64,000 nt of DNA from Natrinema sp. HArc-T2 (GCF_041821085.1 NZ_JBGUAZ010000001.1:372001-436000); one strand, 5' to 3'; positions 8,169-16,692 are shown, counted from the first letter of the stretch. Numbers and translations are program-made. The notes: generated by a model not told the origin, from the letters alone.

Positions 8169-8336
8169 CTACCCGTCGTCTTCGTATTCGCGAAGCACCG
8201 TCGACACGGTATTCGACACGTTCTCGAGCGCGACGGCGTTCGTCTTCCGGAGCTCTCCATCTTGGCGGGCCGCCTCGAGGTGGCGAAGCGCCGCACGAAG
8301 GTGCTCGGCGGTGTCGGTGTCGGTCGTGTCGTTCAT
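8169..8336 (-). CDS. Short acidic alpha-helical protein
   Basis: A 55-residue ORF starting MNDTTDTDTAEHLRAALRHL and ending REYEDDG. After a flexible acidic start it is predicted fully helical (residues 10-50), with heptad-like leucines/alanines, suggesting a small coiled coil or three-helix bundle. The open frame extends far upstream but becomes Arg-rich there because it shadows the DUF1802 gene in another frame, so the start at 8334-8336 is the sensible one. It lies between the DUF1802 gene and the alcohol dehydrogenase gene, all minus strand. Function unknown. Confidence 0.6.
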   Translation of the reverse strand: MNDTTDTDTAEHLRAALRHLEAARQDGELRKTNAVALENVSNTVSTVLREYEDDG

Positions 8337-8395
8337 GGTGAGTCGAGGGAGCGGTCGTAACCGACTCGAGCGGTTAAACTCGTCGGTGGTGTCGA

Positions 8396-8956
8396 TCACT
8401 CGAGCGCGTCGCGAACCGCTGCCTTGCGTTCGGCGAAGGTCGCGTCGTCGAGGACGGGCGTGACTGCTTCGGGGTCGATCTCGACCGCCTCGGCCAGATC
8501 GATCCAGGCCCGACAGCCCCGGTAGCTGCCGCGTTCCTCGATCAGCCGCGGTGATTCGAGTGCTGACACGCGGAGCAACAGCACTCGAAGGTCGTCGTCC
8601 GGATCGTACTTGTCGCGCAGGCCGTCCGGCGTGTAGACGTAGTGGCGGGCCAGCGCCTCGAGGTCGTCGCTCGAGACGGTGTACTCCTCGCGGACGTCGG
8701 CGATCGCGCGGATCGGCACGCCGGCGTCGGGTTTGGTGCTCGCTCGATGGTAATAGTCCTCGTAGCTGGCCTGATAGCGGGCCGGCTTCTGGTGGCTGTA
8801 GGCCGGGTAAAGGACGAACGGTTCGTCGATCTCGCCGGGATCGAGCGTCGGGTGGCGCACGAGGACGGTCTGTGCACCGTCGATCAAGGCGTTGACGACG
8901 CCGGCGCGCTCTTTCAGCGCGGGCATCGGGTCCGTCGTTGATTCGATAGAGCTCAT
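8396..8956 (-). CDS. DUF1802 family protein
   Basis: A 186-residue protein beginning MSSIESTTDPMPALKERAGV. It shows the DUF1802 pattern: ALKERAGVVNALIDGAQTVL, then a FVLYPAYSHQKPARYQ segment where an LFPTxxHQ motif is expected, and a C-terminal WIDL/LDDATFAERKAAVRD region. DUF1802 proteins are found in bacteria and archaea without an established activity; a nuclease-like or nucleotide-binding role has been suggested, but nothing here proves one. Start is the only good ATG. It is divergent from the cbiA region, with 200 noncoding bases between. Confidence 0.82.
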   Translation of the reverse strand: MSSIESTTDPMPALKERAGVVNALIDGAQTVLVRHPTLDPGEIDEPFVLYPAYSHQKPARYQASYEDYYHRASTKPDAGVPIRAIADVREEYTVSSDDLEALARHYVYTPDGLRDKYDPDDDLRVLLLRVSALESPRLIEERGSYRGCRAWIDLAEAVEIDPEAVTPVLDDATFAERKAAVRDALE

Positions 8957-9075
8957 TCATCCTGACCGATACAAACGAGGGACAAGTATCCTGCCGATTG
9001 GCACTGACTGTCGACGAGCTCGTCCCGACCTCCTCTCTCGAGAACCGTCGGACGCACCGACGGGTTCAAGTCGAC

Positions 9076-9095
9076 TTGTACTAACGCAAGTACAA
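9076..9095. promoter_or_regulatory. 20-bp palindrome upstream of cbiA
   Basis: A perfect inverted repeat TTGTACT-AACGCA-AGTACAA lies at 9076-9095, about 80-100 bases before the cbiA start in the 220-base gap between divergent genes. The symmetric 7-6-7 form and position are typical of a dimeric repressor site. A metal- or cobalamin-responsive regulator is a possible user; that is inference. I did not find a second copy in front of cbiT. Confidence 0.5.
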
Positions 9096-9177
9096 TGATG
9101 ATAGTGGGAACGACCGCGCTCGCGCGGACACGGACTACGACTGCAGGGACGGCCACCGTCGTCTCGGTGTGGTGCCG

Positions 9178-10491
9178 ATGAAGGGGTTCGTCCTCGGCGG
9201 CGTCAGTTCCGGCGTCGGGAAGACGGTCGCGACGCTGTCGATCATCCAGGCGCTCGAGGACGCCGGCCACGCGGTCCAACCGGCCAAGGCGGGTCCGGAT
9301 TTCATCGATCCGAGCCACCACGAGGCGATCGCGGGACGGCCCTCCCGCACGCTCGACCTGTGGCTCGAGGGGAAAGACGGCCTCCGCCGAAATTATCAGC
9401 GCGGCGCAGGTGACATCTGCGTCGTCGAAGGCGTCATGGGGCTGTACGACGGCGACGGCTCGAGCACCGCCATGGTTGCCGAGGCGCTCGACCTCCCTGT
9501 CGTCCTCGTGGTCGACGCCAAAGCGGGGATGGAGAGCGTCGCGGCGACCGCGCTGGGCTTTCGCGAGTACGCCGACGCGACCGGTCGTGATGTCGAGGTA
9601 GCCGGCGTCGTCGCCCAGCGCGCCCACGGCGGTCGCCACGAGCAGGGGATTCGCGATGCCTTGCCAGACTCCCTCGAGTACTTTGGCCGGATTCCGCCCT
9701 CGGGCGACCTCGAGATCCCCGACCGGCATCTCGGGCTCGAGATGGGCGACGAGGCCGCGCTGCCGCGCGAGGCGCTTGCGGACGCTGCAGAATCGCTGCG
9801 AGCTGACCGGCTGGCGGTCGTCGCGAGCGAGCCACCCGCGCCCGAGACGGGGGAATCCGAGACGGCAGCGCCGGTCGACGCCACGATCGCCGTCGCCAGC
9901 GACGCTGCCTTCTGTTTCCGGTATCCGGCCACGATCGAGCGGCTCCGCGAGCGGGCCGATCTGGTCACCTTCTCGCCGGTCGCGGGCGATCCCGTGCCGG
10001 AGTGTGACGCGGTCTACTTGCCCGGTGGCTATCCCGAACTCCACGCTGCCGACCTCGAGTCAGCTGGCACGCTAGCCGACCTTGGCGAACGCGCTACCGA
10101 GGGGCTGCCAGTGCTCGGCGAGTGTGGCGGCCTGATGGCCATGTGCCAGTCGCTGACGACGGCAGAGGGCGAGACGAGCGCGATGGCAGGGATCCTGCCT
10201 GCGGACGTGACCATGTGCGACCGGTATCAGGCGCTCGATCACGTCGAACTCGAGGCCACGGCGGGAACGCTGACGGCTCGCGCCGGCGAGACGATCCGGG
10301 GCCACGAGTTCCACTACTCGAGTGCCGACGTCGACGACGACGCCCGGTTCGCGTTCGAGACGGTTCGTGGTGACGGCATCGACGGCGATCACGACGGCCT
10401 GATCGAGTACGACTCGCTTGGCACGTACGTCCACGTTCATCCCGAGAGCGGCGCGTTCGATCGCTTCCTCGAGCGCCTCGAGATACGGTAA
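9178..10491 (+). CDS. cbiA: Cobyrinate a,c-diamide synthase CbiA
   Basis: A 437-residue glutamine amidotransferase that amidates the a and c side chains of the corrin ring in cobalamin synthesis. The N-terminal dethiobiotin-synthetase-like ATPase domain begins MKGFVLGGVSSGVGKT with the P-loop at residues 7-16. The C-terminal class I glutaminase domain has its nucleophile at C316 (LGECGGLMAM) and a downstream GHEFHYS motif. GTG codons at 9169 and 9172 offer starts two or three residues longer. It is separated from the other cobalamin genes at 11.6 kb by a phaB-like gene and has its own promoter region with a palindrome. Confidence 0.92.
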   Translation: MKGFVLGGVSSGVGKTVATLSIIQALEDAGHAVQPAKAGPDFIDPSHHEAIAGRPSRTLDLWLEGKDGLRRNYQRGAGDICVVEGVMGLYDGDGSSTAMVAEALDLPVVLVVDAKAGMESVAATALGFREYADATGRDVEVAGVVAQRAHGGRHEQGIRDALPDSLEYFGRIPPSGDLEIPDRHLGLEMGDEAALPREALADAAESLRADRLAVVASEPPAPETGESETAAPVDATIAVASDAAFCFRYPATIERLRERADLVTFSPVAGDPVPECDAVYLPGGYPELHAADLESAGTLADLGERATEGLPVLGECGGLMAMCQSLTTAEGETSAMAGILPADVTMCDRYQALDHVELEATAGTLTARAGETIRGHEFHYSSADVDDDARFAFETVRGDGIDGDHDGLIEYDSLGTYVHVHPESGAFDRFLERLEIR

Positions 10492-10563
10492 CGCTCGCAC
10501 AGGTGTTCACGAATTTTGAAACACGGTTAAATAGTTAACACGTGCGGCCACGTACCACACACC

Positions 10564-11346
10564 ATGGCTGAAACAGTCCAGCGACTCGAGCCCCTCGCGC
10601 GCAAGCCGCTGACCGATCGTACCTGTCTCGTCACCGGCTCCTCGCGCGGGATCGGCCGCGAGATCGCGTTCGAACTCGCCCGCTGCGGTGCCGACGTGGC
10701 GGTCAACTATCGCTCCTCGGACGAGCTGGCCCGCGAGGTGACCGAGACGATCGAGGAAAACGGCGAGACGGCGGTCCCCGTCCAGGCCGACGTTTCCGAT
10801 CCCGAACAGGTCGAGCGAATGGCCGACGAAGTCCACGAGGAACTCGGCGAGATCGACGTCCTCGTCAACAACGCGGGGATCACCGTCGATCGGACGTTCG
10901 AGAACATGACCTACGAGGACTGGCGGACGGTCATCGACGTCAACCTCAATGGGACGTTCAACTGCACGAAGGGGTTCTACGAGGACATCAAAACCTCCGA
11001 TAACGGTCGGCTGATCAATATCTCGAGCGTCGTCGGCCAGCAGGGCAACTACGGGCAGGCCAACTATGCAACCTCGAAAGGCGGACTCTTTGCGTTTACG
11101 CGGACGCTCGCACTGGAACTCGCCGCGCACGACTCGACGGCCAACTGCGTTGCACCCGGTTTCACGGAGACGGATATGCTCGAGAAGGTTCCCGAACGGG
11201 TCCGGCAAAAGATCCTCGAGGATATCCCACTGGACCGGTTCGCCGAACCCGAGGACGTCGTCGGCATGGTTCGCTTCCTCGCCGGCGATCAGGCCCAGTA
11301 CATGACCGGGCAGGTGCTCGGCATCAACGGCGGCATGGAGTGGTAG
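10564..11346 (+). CDS. phaB: Short-chain dehydrogenase, acetoacetyl-CoA/beta-ketoacyl reductase (PhaB/FabG type)
   Basis: A 260-residue classical SDR enzyme. The NADP-binding motif TGSSRGIG is at residues 24-31, NNAG at 102-105, and the catalytic triad is S154/S155, Y168 and K172 (YATSK). TG-x3-GIG followed by NYR at 48-50 favours NADPH. Haloarchaeal relatives make 3-hydroxyacyl-CoA for polyhydroxyalkanoate, but no phaC/phaE is nearby, so general beta-ketoacyl reductase activity is equally possible. ACGGTTAAATAG about 35 bases before the ATG gives a TATA element, so it is likely its own transcription unit inserted within the cobalamin region. Confidence 0.85.
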   Translation: MAETVQRLEPLARKPLTDRTCLVTGSSRGIGREIAFELARCGADVAVNYRSSDELAREVTETIEENGETAVPVQADVSDPEQVERMADEVHEELGEIDVLVNNAGITVDRTFENMTYEDWRTVIDVNLNGTFNCTKGFYEDIKTSDNGRLINISSVVGQQGNYGQANYATSKGGLFAFTRTLALELAAHDSTANCVAPGFTETDMLEKVPERVRQKILEDIPLDRFAEPEDVVGMVRFLAGDQAQYMTGQVLGINGGMEW

Positions 11347-11452
11347 CCCGCGGCGATCGCGTTCGATCGAGTCAGTGCCCGCGACTCGAGTCTCGTTTTC
11401 CGCGTTCGTCTCGTGCTCGCAACAACGGTGTCTCGACTAGGTGTTCTCGTGA

Positions 11453-11545
11453 GACAGACTGTCGTATTAGGTTTGACAACGAAAGTTGTGCTACTCCAAC
11501 CACACCTGGGCAATCGCAGTTGTTCTACCACAAACAAAATTGTTT
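11453..11545 (+). promoter_or_regulatory. Promoter region of the main cobalamin operon with several short palindromes
   Basis: In the 220 bases before cbiT I see GACAG-A-CTGTC (11453-11463), the hairpin ACAAC-GAAA-GTTGT (around 11476-11489), and a 14-bp palindrome AAACAA-AA-TTGTTT (11532-11545) that falls 25-38 bases before the ATG and so covers the expected TATA position. The AT-rich character contrasts with the surrounding genes. Regulation of the whole operon from here is inferred. None of these repeats matches the palindrome in front of cbiA. Confidence 0.45.
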
Positions 11546-11569
11546 TAGTGTCGGACTCACTTCCCACGG

Positions 11570-12151
11570 ATGATGCCACCCATCGCGCTTCCACACGACG
11601 CGAAGGCCGGACCGACCAAGCCGGAGGTCCGCGCCGTCGTCGGCTCGAAGCTCGCGCTCGAGCCCGACGACCACTTCGCGGAGGTCGGCTCCTGTACCGG
11701 AGCCATCACGATCGAAGCCGCACAACGAGCCGGGCGGGTGACCGCCATCGAGCGCAAACCCGAACGCCTCGAGACGACGGAGCAGAACATCGCCGCCAAC
11801 GAGGATGTGATTCGAGCGGACATCGAACTACGCAATGCGGAAGCGCCCGAGGGACTGCCCGACGACGCCGACGCGCTCTTTCTGGGCGGGAGCCGGAACT
11901 TCGAAGCAGTGCTCGACCACGCCGTCAACACCGCAGTCGACCGCGTGGTCATGAACGTCTCGCGGCTCGAGGTCGCCGGCAGAGCAACCGAGGCTTTCCG
12001 CGAGCGCGACCTGCTCGAGGAAGTCGTCCAGTTCCAGGTGAGCCACGGCTACGAACTCGCCGGCGCGACGAGTTTCGACTCGGATAACCCGGTCTACATG
12101 CTGGTCGGGAGCGCGACCCCGGACGAGACGGACGGCGAGGTGAGCCAATGA
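11570..12151 (+). CDS. cbiT: Cobalt-precorrin-6B C15-methyltransferase (decarboxylating) CbiT
   Basis: A 193-residue SAM-dependent methyltransferase with a Rossmann fold. AKAGPTKPEVRAV at the start is the CbiT signature; motif I is EVGSCTGAIT (residues 38-47, usually DIGCGTG), and IERKPERLETTEQNI follows. In cobalamin synthesis it methylates C15 and decarboxylates ring C. No CbiE domain is fused, so CbiE must be elsewhere. It is the first gene of the coupled run; its TGA overlaps the cbiL start as CAATGA. Confidence 0.9.
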   Translation: MMPPIALPHDAKAGPTKPEVRAVVGSKLALEPDDHFAEVGSCTGAITIEAAQRAGRVTAIERKPERLETTEQNIAANEDVIRADIELRNAEAPEGLPDDADALFLGGSRNFEAVLDHAVNTAVDRVVMNVSRLEVAGRATEAFRERDLLEEVVQFQVSHGYELAGATSFDSDNPVYMLVGSATPDETDGEVSQ

Positions 12152-12888
12152 CGCTGTACGGCGTCGGGCTCGGCCCCGGCGAGGCCGACCTCGTCACGGT
12201 TCGCGGGAAAGAGGTCCTCGAGTCGACCGACGTGGTCTACTCGCCGGGCCGACTCTCGCGGACGGTCGCCCTGAACCACGTCGACGAGTCGAAGATCGGG
12301 GACCTGGACTTCCCGATGACGAAAGACGAGGAAAAGCTGCGCCGGGCGTGGAAGGAGGCCGCAGCGGAGATCGCCCCGAACGCACGCGACGGCGACGTCG
12401 CGTTCGTGACGCTCGGCGATCCGAACGTCTACTCGACCTTCGGTCACCTGCGCCGGACGATCGATGCGTTCCATCCCGATGTGGACCTCGAGATCGTCCC
12501 CGGCGTCAGTGCCGTCACCGCGTTCGCGACCGCGATGGGCGTCGAGATCGAAGCCGGCGCGGGCCTCTCGCTGCGAGAGGCCGCCGCCGGTGCGAGCCCA
12601 ACGGGACCGGACCGGATGATCTTGTTCAAGGTCACCGACGCGCCCGCGACCCACGAGGGGCTCGTCGAGGGCGGCTACGACGTGACCTACGGTCGCCGGC
12701 TGTTCATGGAACAGGGCGAGACGATCATCACCGACGATCCCGAGACGATCGACGAGCGCGACTACTACACGCTCGCTTACGCCGAGAAAGAAGACCTCGA
12801 GGTCGAACAGGCGACGGCCGCCTTCGAGACCGAGACGAAGGATGCCGGCGGTCGTTCTGCGGCAGCCGTGGAGGAAACCGATGACTGA
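12148..12888 (+). CDS. cbiL: Cobalt-factor II C20-methyltransferase CbiL
   Basis: A 246-residue tetrapyrrole methylase (class III SAM methyltransferase). It opens MTLYGVGLGPGEADLVTVRG, the glycine-rich start shared by the family, followed by VAFVTLGDPNVYSTF, PGVSAVTAFAT and a C-terminal beta sheet domain. Similarity to the CobI/CbiL branch rather than CbiF/H is judged from the ALN...FPM insert and the VTLGDPNVYSTF motif. It adds the C20 methyl group to cobalt-factor II. It overlaps cbiT by 4 bases and cbiF by 8. A 20-residue acidic tail is lineage decoration. Confidence 0.9.
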   Translation: MTLYGVGLGPGEADLVTVRGKEVLESTDVVYSPGRLSRTVALNHVDESKIGDLDFPMTKDEEKLRRAWKEAAAEIAPNARDGDVAFVTLGDPNVYSTFGHLRRTIDAFHPDVDLEIVPGVSAVTAFATAMGVEIEAGAGLSLREAAAGASPTGPDRMILFKVTDAPATHEGLVEGGYDVTYGRRLFMEQGETIITDDPETIDERDYYTLAYAEKEDLEVEQATAAFETETKDAGGRSAAAVEETDD

Positions 12889-13786
12889 CGAGACACCCAA
12901 CGACCCACAGGACGCGATCGACTCACAGAGCGACCGCCGCCGCGAGGAACTGGACGACCGGATCTTCGAACACAGCGCCGGTGACGACCAGGAGGGCGTT
13001 CCCTTCGTCGGGGCCGGCCCCGGCAACCCGCGACTGCTGACCGTCGCGGGCAAGGAACTGCTTGAGGAGGCCGACCTCGTCGTCCACGCGGGCTCGCTGG
13101 TCAACAGCGAACTCCTCGACGAGTACTGCGCCCACGCCGAACTGGTGAATTCCGTGGGGAAAGACCTCGAGGAACTGATCCCGCTCATGCGGGACGCCTA
13201 CGAGGACGGCGACAACGTCGTCCGGCTCCACAGCGGCGATCCCGCGATCTACGGGGCCGCACTCGAGCAGATGGACGCGTTAGAACACGAGGGCGTCCCG
13301 ACCTACTTCGTGCCGGGCGTCACGTCGGCCTTCGCGGCCAGCGCGACGCTGCGAACCCAACTGACGCTCAACGAGGTTTCGAATCACGTCGCGTTCACTC
13401 GCCCGCAGGGCAAGACCTTGACCGAGGAGGAAGACCACATCTCCGAGTTCGTGGAGATGGGCGACGTGACGACCTGCATCTACCTGGGGACCCACGCGGT
13501 TCGCGATACGATGGACCGGCTGCTCGAAGACGACCACGACCCAGAAACGCCGGTCGCGGTGATCTATCACGCGTCGTGGCCCGACGAGGACGTCATCATC
13601 GGCGATATCGGGACGATTGCGGACAAGGTCGAGGACGCCGGCTATCGCGCCTCGGCGCTGGTCGTCATCGGCGACGCGGTGACCGGTGCGGGCTACGAGC
13701 GCTCGTTTCTCTACGGTGACTGGGCGAATCGGGGCGCTGACTCGAGCGACGCGAGCGAATCGGAAACACAGGCAGGAGACGACTAA
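12881..13786 (+). CDS. cbiF: Cobalt-precorrin-4 C11-methyltransferase CbiF
   Basis: A 301-residue tetrapyrrole methylase that methylates C11 of cobalt-precorrin-4. After about 43 acidic residues the catalytic domain starts VPFVGAGPGNPRLLTVAG, typical of CbiF/CobM; VRLHSGDPAIYGAALEQM, PGVTSAFAASA and the late VIYHASWPDEDVI motif are all CbiF-specific. The ATG at 12881 overlaps the end of cbiL; an ATG 13 codons earlier lies in an Arg/Trp-rich out-of-character stretch. The stop is followed after 3 bases by cbiG. Confidence 0.92.
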   Translation: MTDETPNDPQDAIDSQSDRRREELDDRIFEHSAGDDQEGVPFVGAGPGNPRLLTVAGKELLEEADLVVHAGSLVNSELLDEYCAHAELVNSVGKDLEELIPLMRDAYEDGDNVVRLHSGDPAIYGAALEQMDALEHEGVPTYFVPGVTSAFAASATLRTQLTLNEVSNHVAFTRPQGKTLTEEEDHISEFVEMGDVTTCIYLGTHAVRDTMDRLLEDDHDPETPVAVIYHASWPDEDVIIGDIGTIADKVEDAGYRASALVVIGDAVTGAGYERSFLYGDWANRGADSSDASESETQAGDD

Positions 13787-13789
13787 CCT

Positions 13790-14782
13790 ATGAGTACGGA
13801 CAACGCTGACGACGCGACCGACGATGCTGGATCGGATTCGGGCGGCCACTGTTCGACGCCGGATTCGGACGGCGAAGTCGCCGAGGAGATCGCGATCATT
13901 TCCTTCGGTCGGAAGATGGACACCGCTGAGGAGATCAAAGCCGAGATCGGCGATCGCTACGAGACGATCGACATCATCGAATACCACGGCGATGTCTTCG
14001 AGGAGCACTGGGGCGAGTACGACTGCTTCATCGGCCTGATGGCGTCGGGCATCGCGATGCGCAAGACGGCCCACCTGTTAGACGACAAGTGGGAGGATCC
14101 CGCGATCTGTGTCGTCGACGAGGAACTGACGTGGGCCATCCCGATCACGGGTGGCCACCACGGCGCGAATCAGGTCGCACAGGATCTCGCGACGATGGGT
14201 GCCGTCCCGGCCATGACCACCGCAAGCGAGGCCGCAGGCAAGCAGGGCGTCGAGTCGAAGGCGAAGGCGATGGACGCCCACGTCGTCAACGGCGACTCGA
14301 CGGTCAAGACGAACCTCGCCGTCCTCGACGACAACCTCGGCCCCGTGGCTCGACTCGAGGGCCCGAAGGCCGTCCTCGTCGGTGACGACGTCACCGTCCT
14401 CAAGCGCAACAAAGACGAGGGGTGCGTCATCGGCACCGGCAGCGTCTCCGGCGCGAGCAAGGAGTCGTTCCTCGCCGCGTGGGAAGAGGCGCTCGCACAG
14501 ACCGACTACGACTTCGACGACGTCGAGTTTGTCGGGACCGCGACCCGGAAAGAAGACGAGGAGGGGCTGCTCGAAGCCGCTCAGGAACTCGATCTCGGTG
14601 TGGTCGCCTTCGACAAGGAAACGCTGCTCGCCCACGAGGGGCCGACGCCCTCGAAATCGAAGGAGCTGATCGGCTGGCCGGGCGTCTCGGAGGCCTCCGC
14701 GATCGCCGGCGGTGCCCAACAGGACCTCGTCCTCGAGAAGATCGGCTACGAAAACGAGGTCACGGTGGCGATCGGCCGATGA
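13790..14782 (+). CDS. cbiG: Cobalt-precorrin-5A hydrolase CbiG
   Basis: A 330-residue protein that opens the delta-lactone of cobalt-precorrin-5A and releases acetaldehyde. Residues about 36-240 hold the CbiG N-terminal/mid domains (IISFGRKMDTAEEI, IGLMASGIAMR, then ITGGHHGANQVAQDL, the signature region). Residues about 205-330 hold the CbiG C-terminal domain (GTGSVSGASKESF). The first 35 residues are acidic linker. The TGA overlaps the next ATG (ATGA). Domain order and length agree with archaeal CbiG. Confidence 0.9.
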   Translation: MSTDNADDATDDAGSDSGGHCSTPDSDGEVAEEIAIISFGRKMDTAEEIKAEIGDRYETIDIIEYHGDVFEEHWGEYDCFIGLMASGIAMRKTAHLLDDKWEDPAICVVDEELTWAIPITGGHHGANQVAQDLATMGAVPAMTTASEAAGKQGVESKAKAMDAHVVNGDSTVKTNLAVLDDNLGPVARLEGPKAVLVGDDVTVLKRNKDEGCVIGTGSVSGASKESFLAAWEEALAQTDYDFDDVEFVGTATRKEDEEGLLEAAQELDLGVVAFDKETLLAHEGPTPSKSKELIGWPGVSEASAIAGGAQQDLVLEKIGYENEVTVAIGR

Positions 14783-15651
14783 GTTCCGACGCTGACTCCA
14801 CAACTGGCGACGGCACCCCTGACGACCACGGCACCCTCTACGTCGTCGGCATCGGCCCCGGTCTTCCCGAGCACATGACAATGCGGGCCAAGGAGGTCAT
14901 CGAATCGGCGGACGTGGTCATCGCCTCGAGCCTCTATCAGGAGTTTCTGCGCGACGACGGGACGCTGCCACCGGAGGACGCTGTCGACGACGACGGCGTC
15001 GCGACCCGCGAGGACGGCTTCGAACAGGAGATCGTCCGCTCGACGATGGGCCGCCAGATCGAACTCGCTCGCGCGGCGTTCGACCACGTCCGGGAGGGAA
15101 AGGACGTGGCCCACGTCTCCGGCGGCGACCCGTCGGTCTACGGCAAGTCCGACCTCATCTTCAAGATGGCCGAGGAAGACGACGCGACGGACGTACCGAT
15201 CGAGATCGTCCCCGGCCTCACCGCAGCGCTCGGGGGCTCTGCGAATGTCGGCGCGCCGCTGTGTAACGACTTCTGTACGATCTCGCTGTCGGACAAGTGG
15301 CGCGGCTGGGACGAGATCGAGGAGAAACTGCGGGCGGCCGCGATCAGCGACTTCGTGATCGTCCTCTACAACTGCTGGCGCAACTACGAGGAGGCCGTCG
15401 AGATTGTCCGCGAGGAGCGGACCGACGACGCCTACGTGGCGATCGTCAACGACGCCGGCCGCGAAGACGCCGGCCGCAACGGCGAGAGCCACTTCATCAC
15501 GACGCTCGGCGAGGCTACCGACCACGACGACAAGGTCTCCGGGATGGGAACCTCGCTGATCATCGGCAACCACGAGACCGAGACCTGGCGCAACGACGAT
15601 CGAACGTACCTCGTCACCCCGCGCGGCGGGCGTGACGTCGACGATTTCTAA
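14779..15651 (+). CDS. cbiH: Cobalt-precorrin-3B C17-methyltransferase CbiH (first copy)
   Basis: A 290-residue tetrapyrrole methylase of the CbiH/CobJ branch, catalysing ring contraction with C17 methylation. Motifs are YVVGIGPGLPEHMTMRA, VAHVSGGDPSVYG, IVPGLTAALGGSANVGAPL, and LYNCWRNYEEAVEI in the usual CbiH YNP position (here YNC). The start at 14779 overlaps the cbiG stop; longer in-frame readings run through cbiG in another frame. The next gene is a second CbiH-like protein, so one of the pair may have a divergent role. Confidence 0.88.
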   Translation: MSSDADSTTGDGTPDDHGTLYVVGIGPGLPEHMTMRAKEVIESADVVIASSLYQEFLRDDGTLPPEDAVDDDGVATREDGFEQEIVRSTMGRQIELARAAFDHVREGKDVAHVSGGDPSVYGKSDLIFKMAEEDDATDVPIEIVPGLTAALGGSANVGAPLCNDFCTISLSDKWRGWDEIEEKLRAAAISDFVIVLYNCWRNYEEAVEIVREERTDDAYVAIVNDAGREDAGRNGESHFITTLGEATDHDDKVSGMGTSLIIGNHETETWRNDDRTYLVTPRGGRDVDDF

Positions 15652-15656
15652 TACCC

Positions 15657-16685
15657 ATGAGTACGGACACTGACGCAGACGCTGACGACGAATCGACTTC
15701 CAAGTGTGGCGCATCGAGTAGCAGCGAGTCGAGCACCGAGTCCTCGAGTTCGAAATGCGGTGGCTCGAGCAGCAACACCGACGACTCGAGCAGTTCGAAA
15801 TGCGGCGGCTCCTCGAGTTCCTCCTCGTCCTCGAGCAAGTGCGGCGCTTCCAGTTCCGACGACGAGTCGAATGAGCAGGAAGTCGGCGCGACGATCGACG
15901 ACTTCGACGCCGAGCCCGGCCAGCTGATCGCCGTCGGTCTCGGCCCCGGCCACCCGGAGGGGATGACCGAGCGCGCGAAGAACGCGCTGCTTGAGGCTGA
16001 CCACATCGTTGGCTACACGACCTACATCGAGCTGATTCCCGACGAGATCACCGAGCAGGCCGACGACATCTACGACACGCCGATGTGCGGCGAAGTCTCC
16101 CGGACCGAAGAGTCGATCGACCGCGCGCTTGCGGGCAACGACGTGGCGATCGTCGGCAGCGGCGACCCCAACGTCTACGCGCTCGCGGGCCTGGCACTCG
16201 AGATCCTCGAGTCGAAGGGCGCGACGGCCTCGATGGTCGACTTCGAAGTCGTGCCCGGTGTGCCGGCGGCCCAGTCCTGTGCGGCCCGCCTCGGCGCACC
16301 GCTGGTGAACGACACCGTCTCGGTCTCGCTGTCGGACCACCTTGTCCCGATGCCGGAGATCGAGTCGCGGCTGCACTCGGTGGCCAGCGAGAACTTCACG
16401 ATCACGATCTACAACCCGTGGAGCCGCAAGCGCCGCGAGAACTTCGAGAAGGCCTGTGAGATCCTGCTGACCCACCGCGACCCCGACACACCGGTCGGTA
16501 TCGTTCACGGCGCGGGCCGCGATGACGAACAGGTGATGATCACCGAACTCGGCGAACTCGAGGACCTCGGTGAAAGCGAGATTATCGACATGACGACGAC
16601 GATCGTCGTCGGCACCGAGGACACCTACGTCTGGGACGACCGGATGGTCACACCGCGTGGCTACGAGACGAAGTACGACTACTGA
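15657..16685 (+). CDS. cbiH: Second CbiH-like methyltransferase with a Ser-rich four-cysteine N-terminal tail
   Basis: A 342-residue protein. Residues 88-342 form a CbiH/CobJ methylase (IAVGLGPGHPEGMTERA, VAIVGSGDPNVYALAG, VPGVPAAQSCAARLGAPL, IYNPWSRKRRENFEKA with the canonical YNP). Residues 1-80 are unlike any other methylase: a serine/aspartate-rich tail carrying four KCG motifs at 16-18, 33-35, 48-50 and 61-63, spaced 17, 15 and 13 residues, with no other cysteine in the tail. It looks disordered. Cobalt or Fe-S binding, or tethering, are possible roles by inference. It starts five bases after the first cbiH. Confidence 0.87.
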   Translation: MSTDTDADADDESTSKCGASSSSESSTESSSSKCGGSSSNTDDSSSSKCGGSSSSSSSSSKCGASSSDDESNEQEVGATIDDFDAEPGQLIAVGLGPGHPEGMTERAKNALLEADHIVGYTTYIELIPDEITEQADDIYDTPMCGEVSRTEESIDRALAGNDVAIVGSGDPNVYALAGLALEILESKGATASMVDFEVVPGVPAAQSCAARLGAPLVNDTVSVSLSDHLVPMPEIESRLHSVASENFTITIYNPWSRKRRENFEKACEILLTHRDPDTPVGIVHGAGRDDEQVMITELGELEDLGESEIIDMTTTIVVGTEDTYVWDDRMVTPRGYETKYDY

Positions 16686-16692
16686 GCACACT

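Noticed and set aside
8337-8960. Upstream extension of the short helical protein frame
   Set aside because: Arg-rich shadow of the DUF1802 gene on the same strand in a different frame.
14422-14778. Long N-terminal extension of the first cbiH
   Set aside because: The extension is a shadow of cbiG in another frame and is Arg-rich; the ATGA start at 14779 is the natural one.
15657-15896. Serine/cysteine repeat as possible CRISPR or satellite DNA
   Set aside because: The repetition is in protein-coding triplets with irregular spacing; no uniform repeat-spacer pattern exists, and I saw no CRISPR array anywhere.
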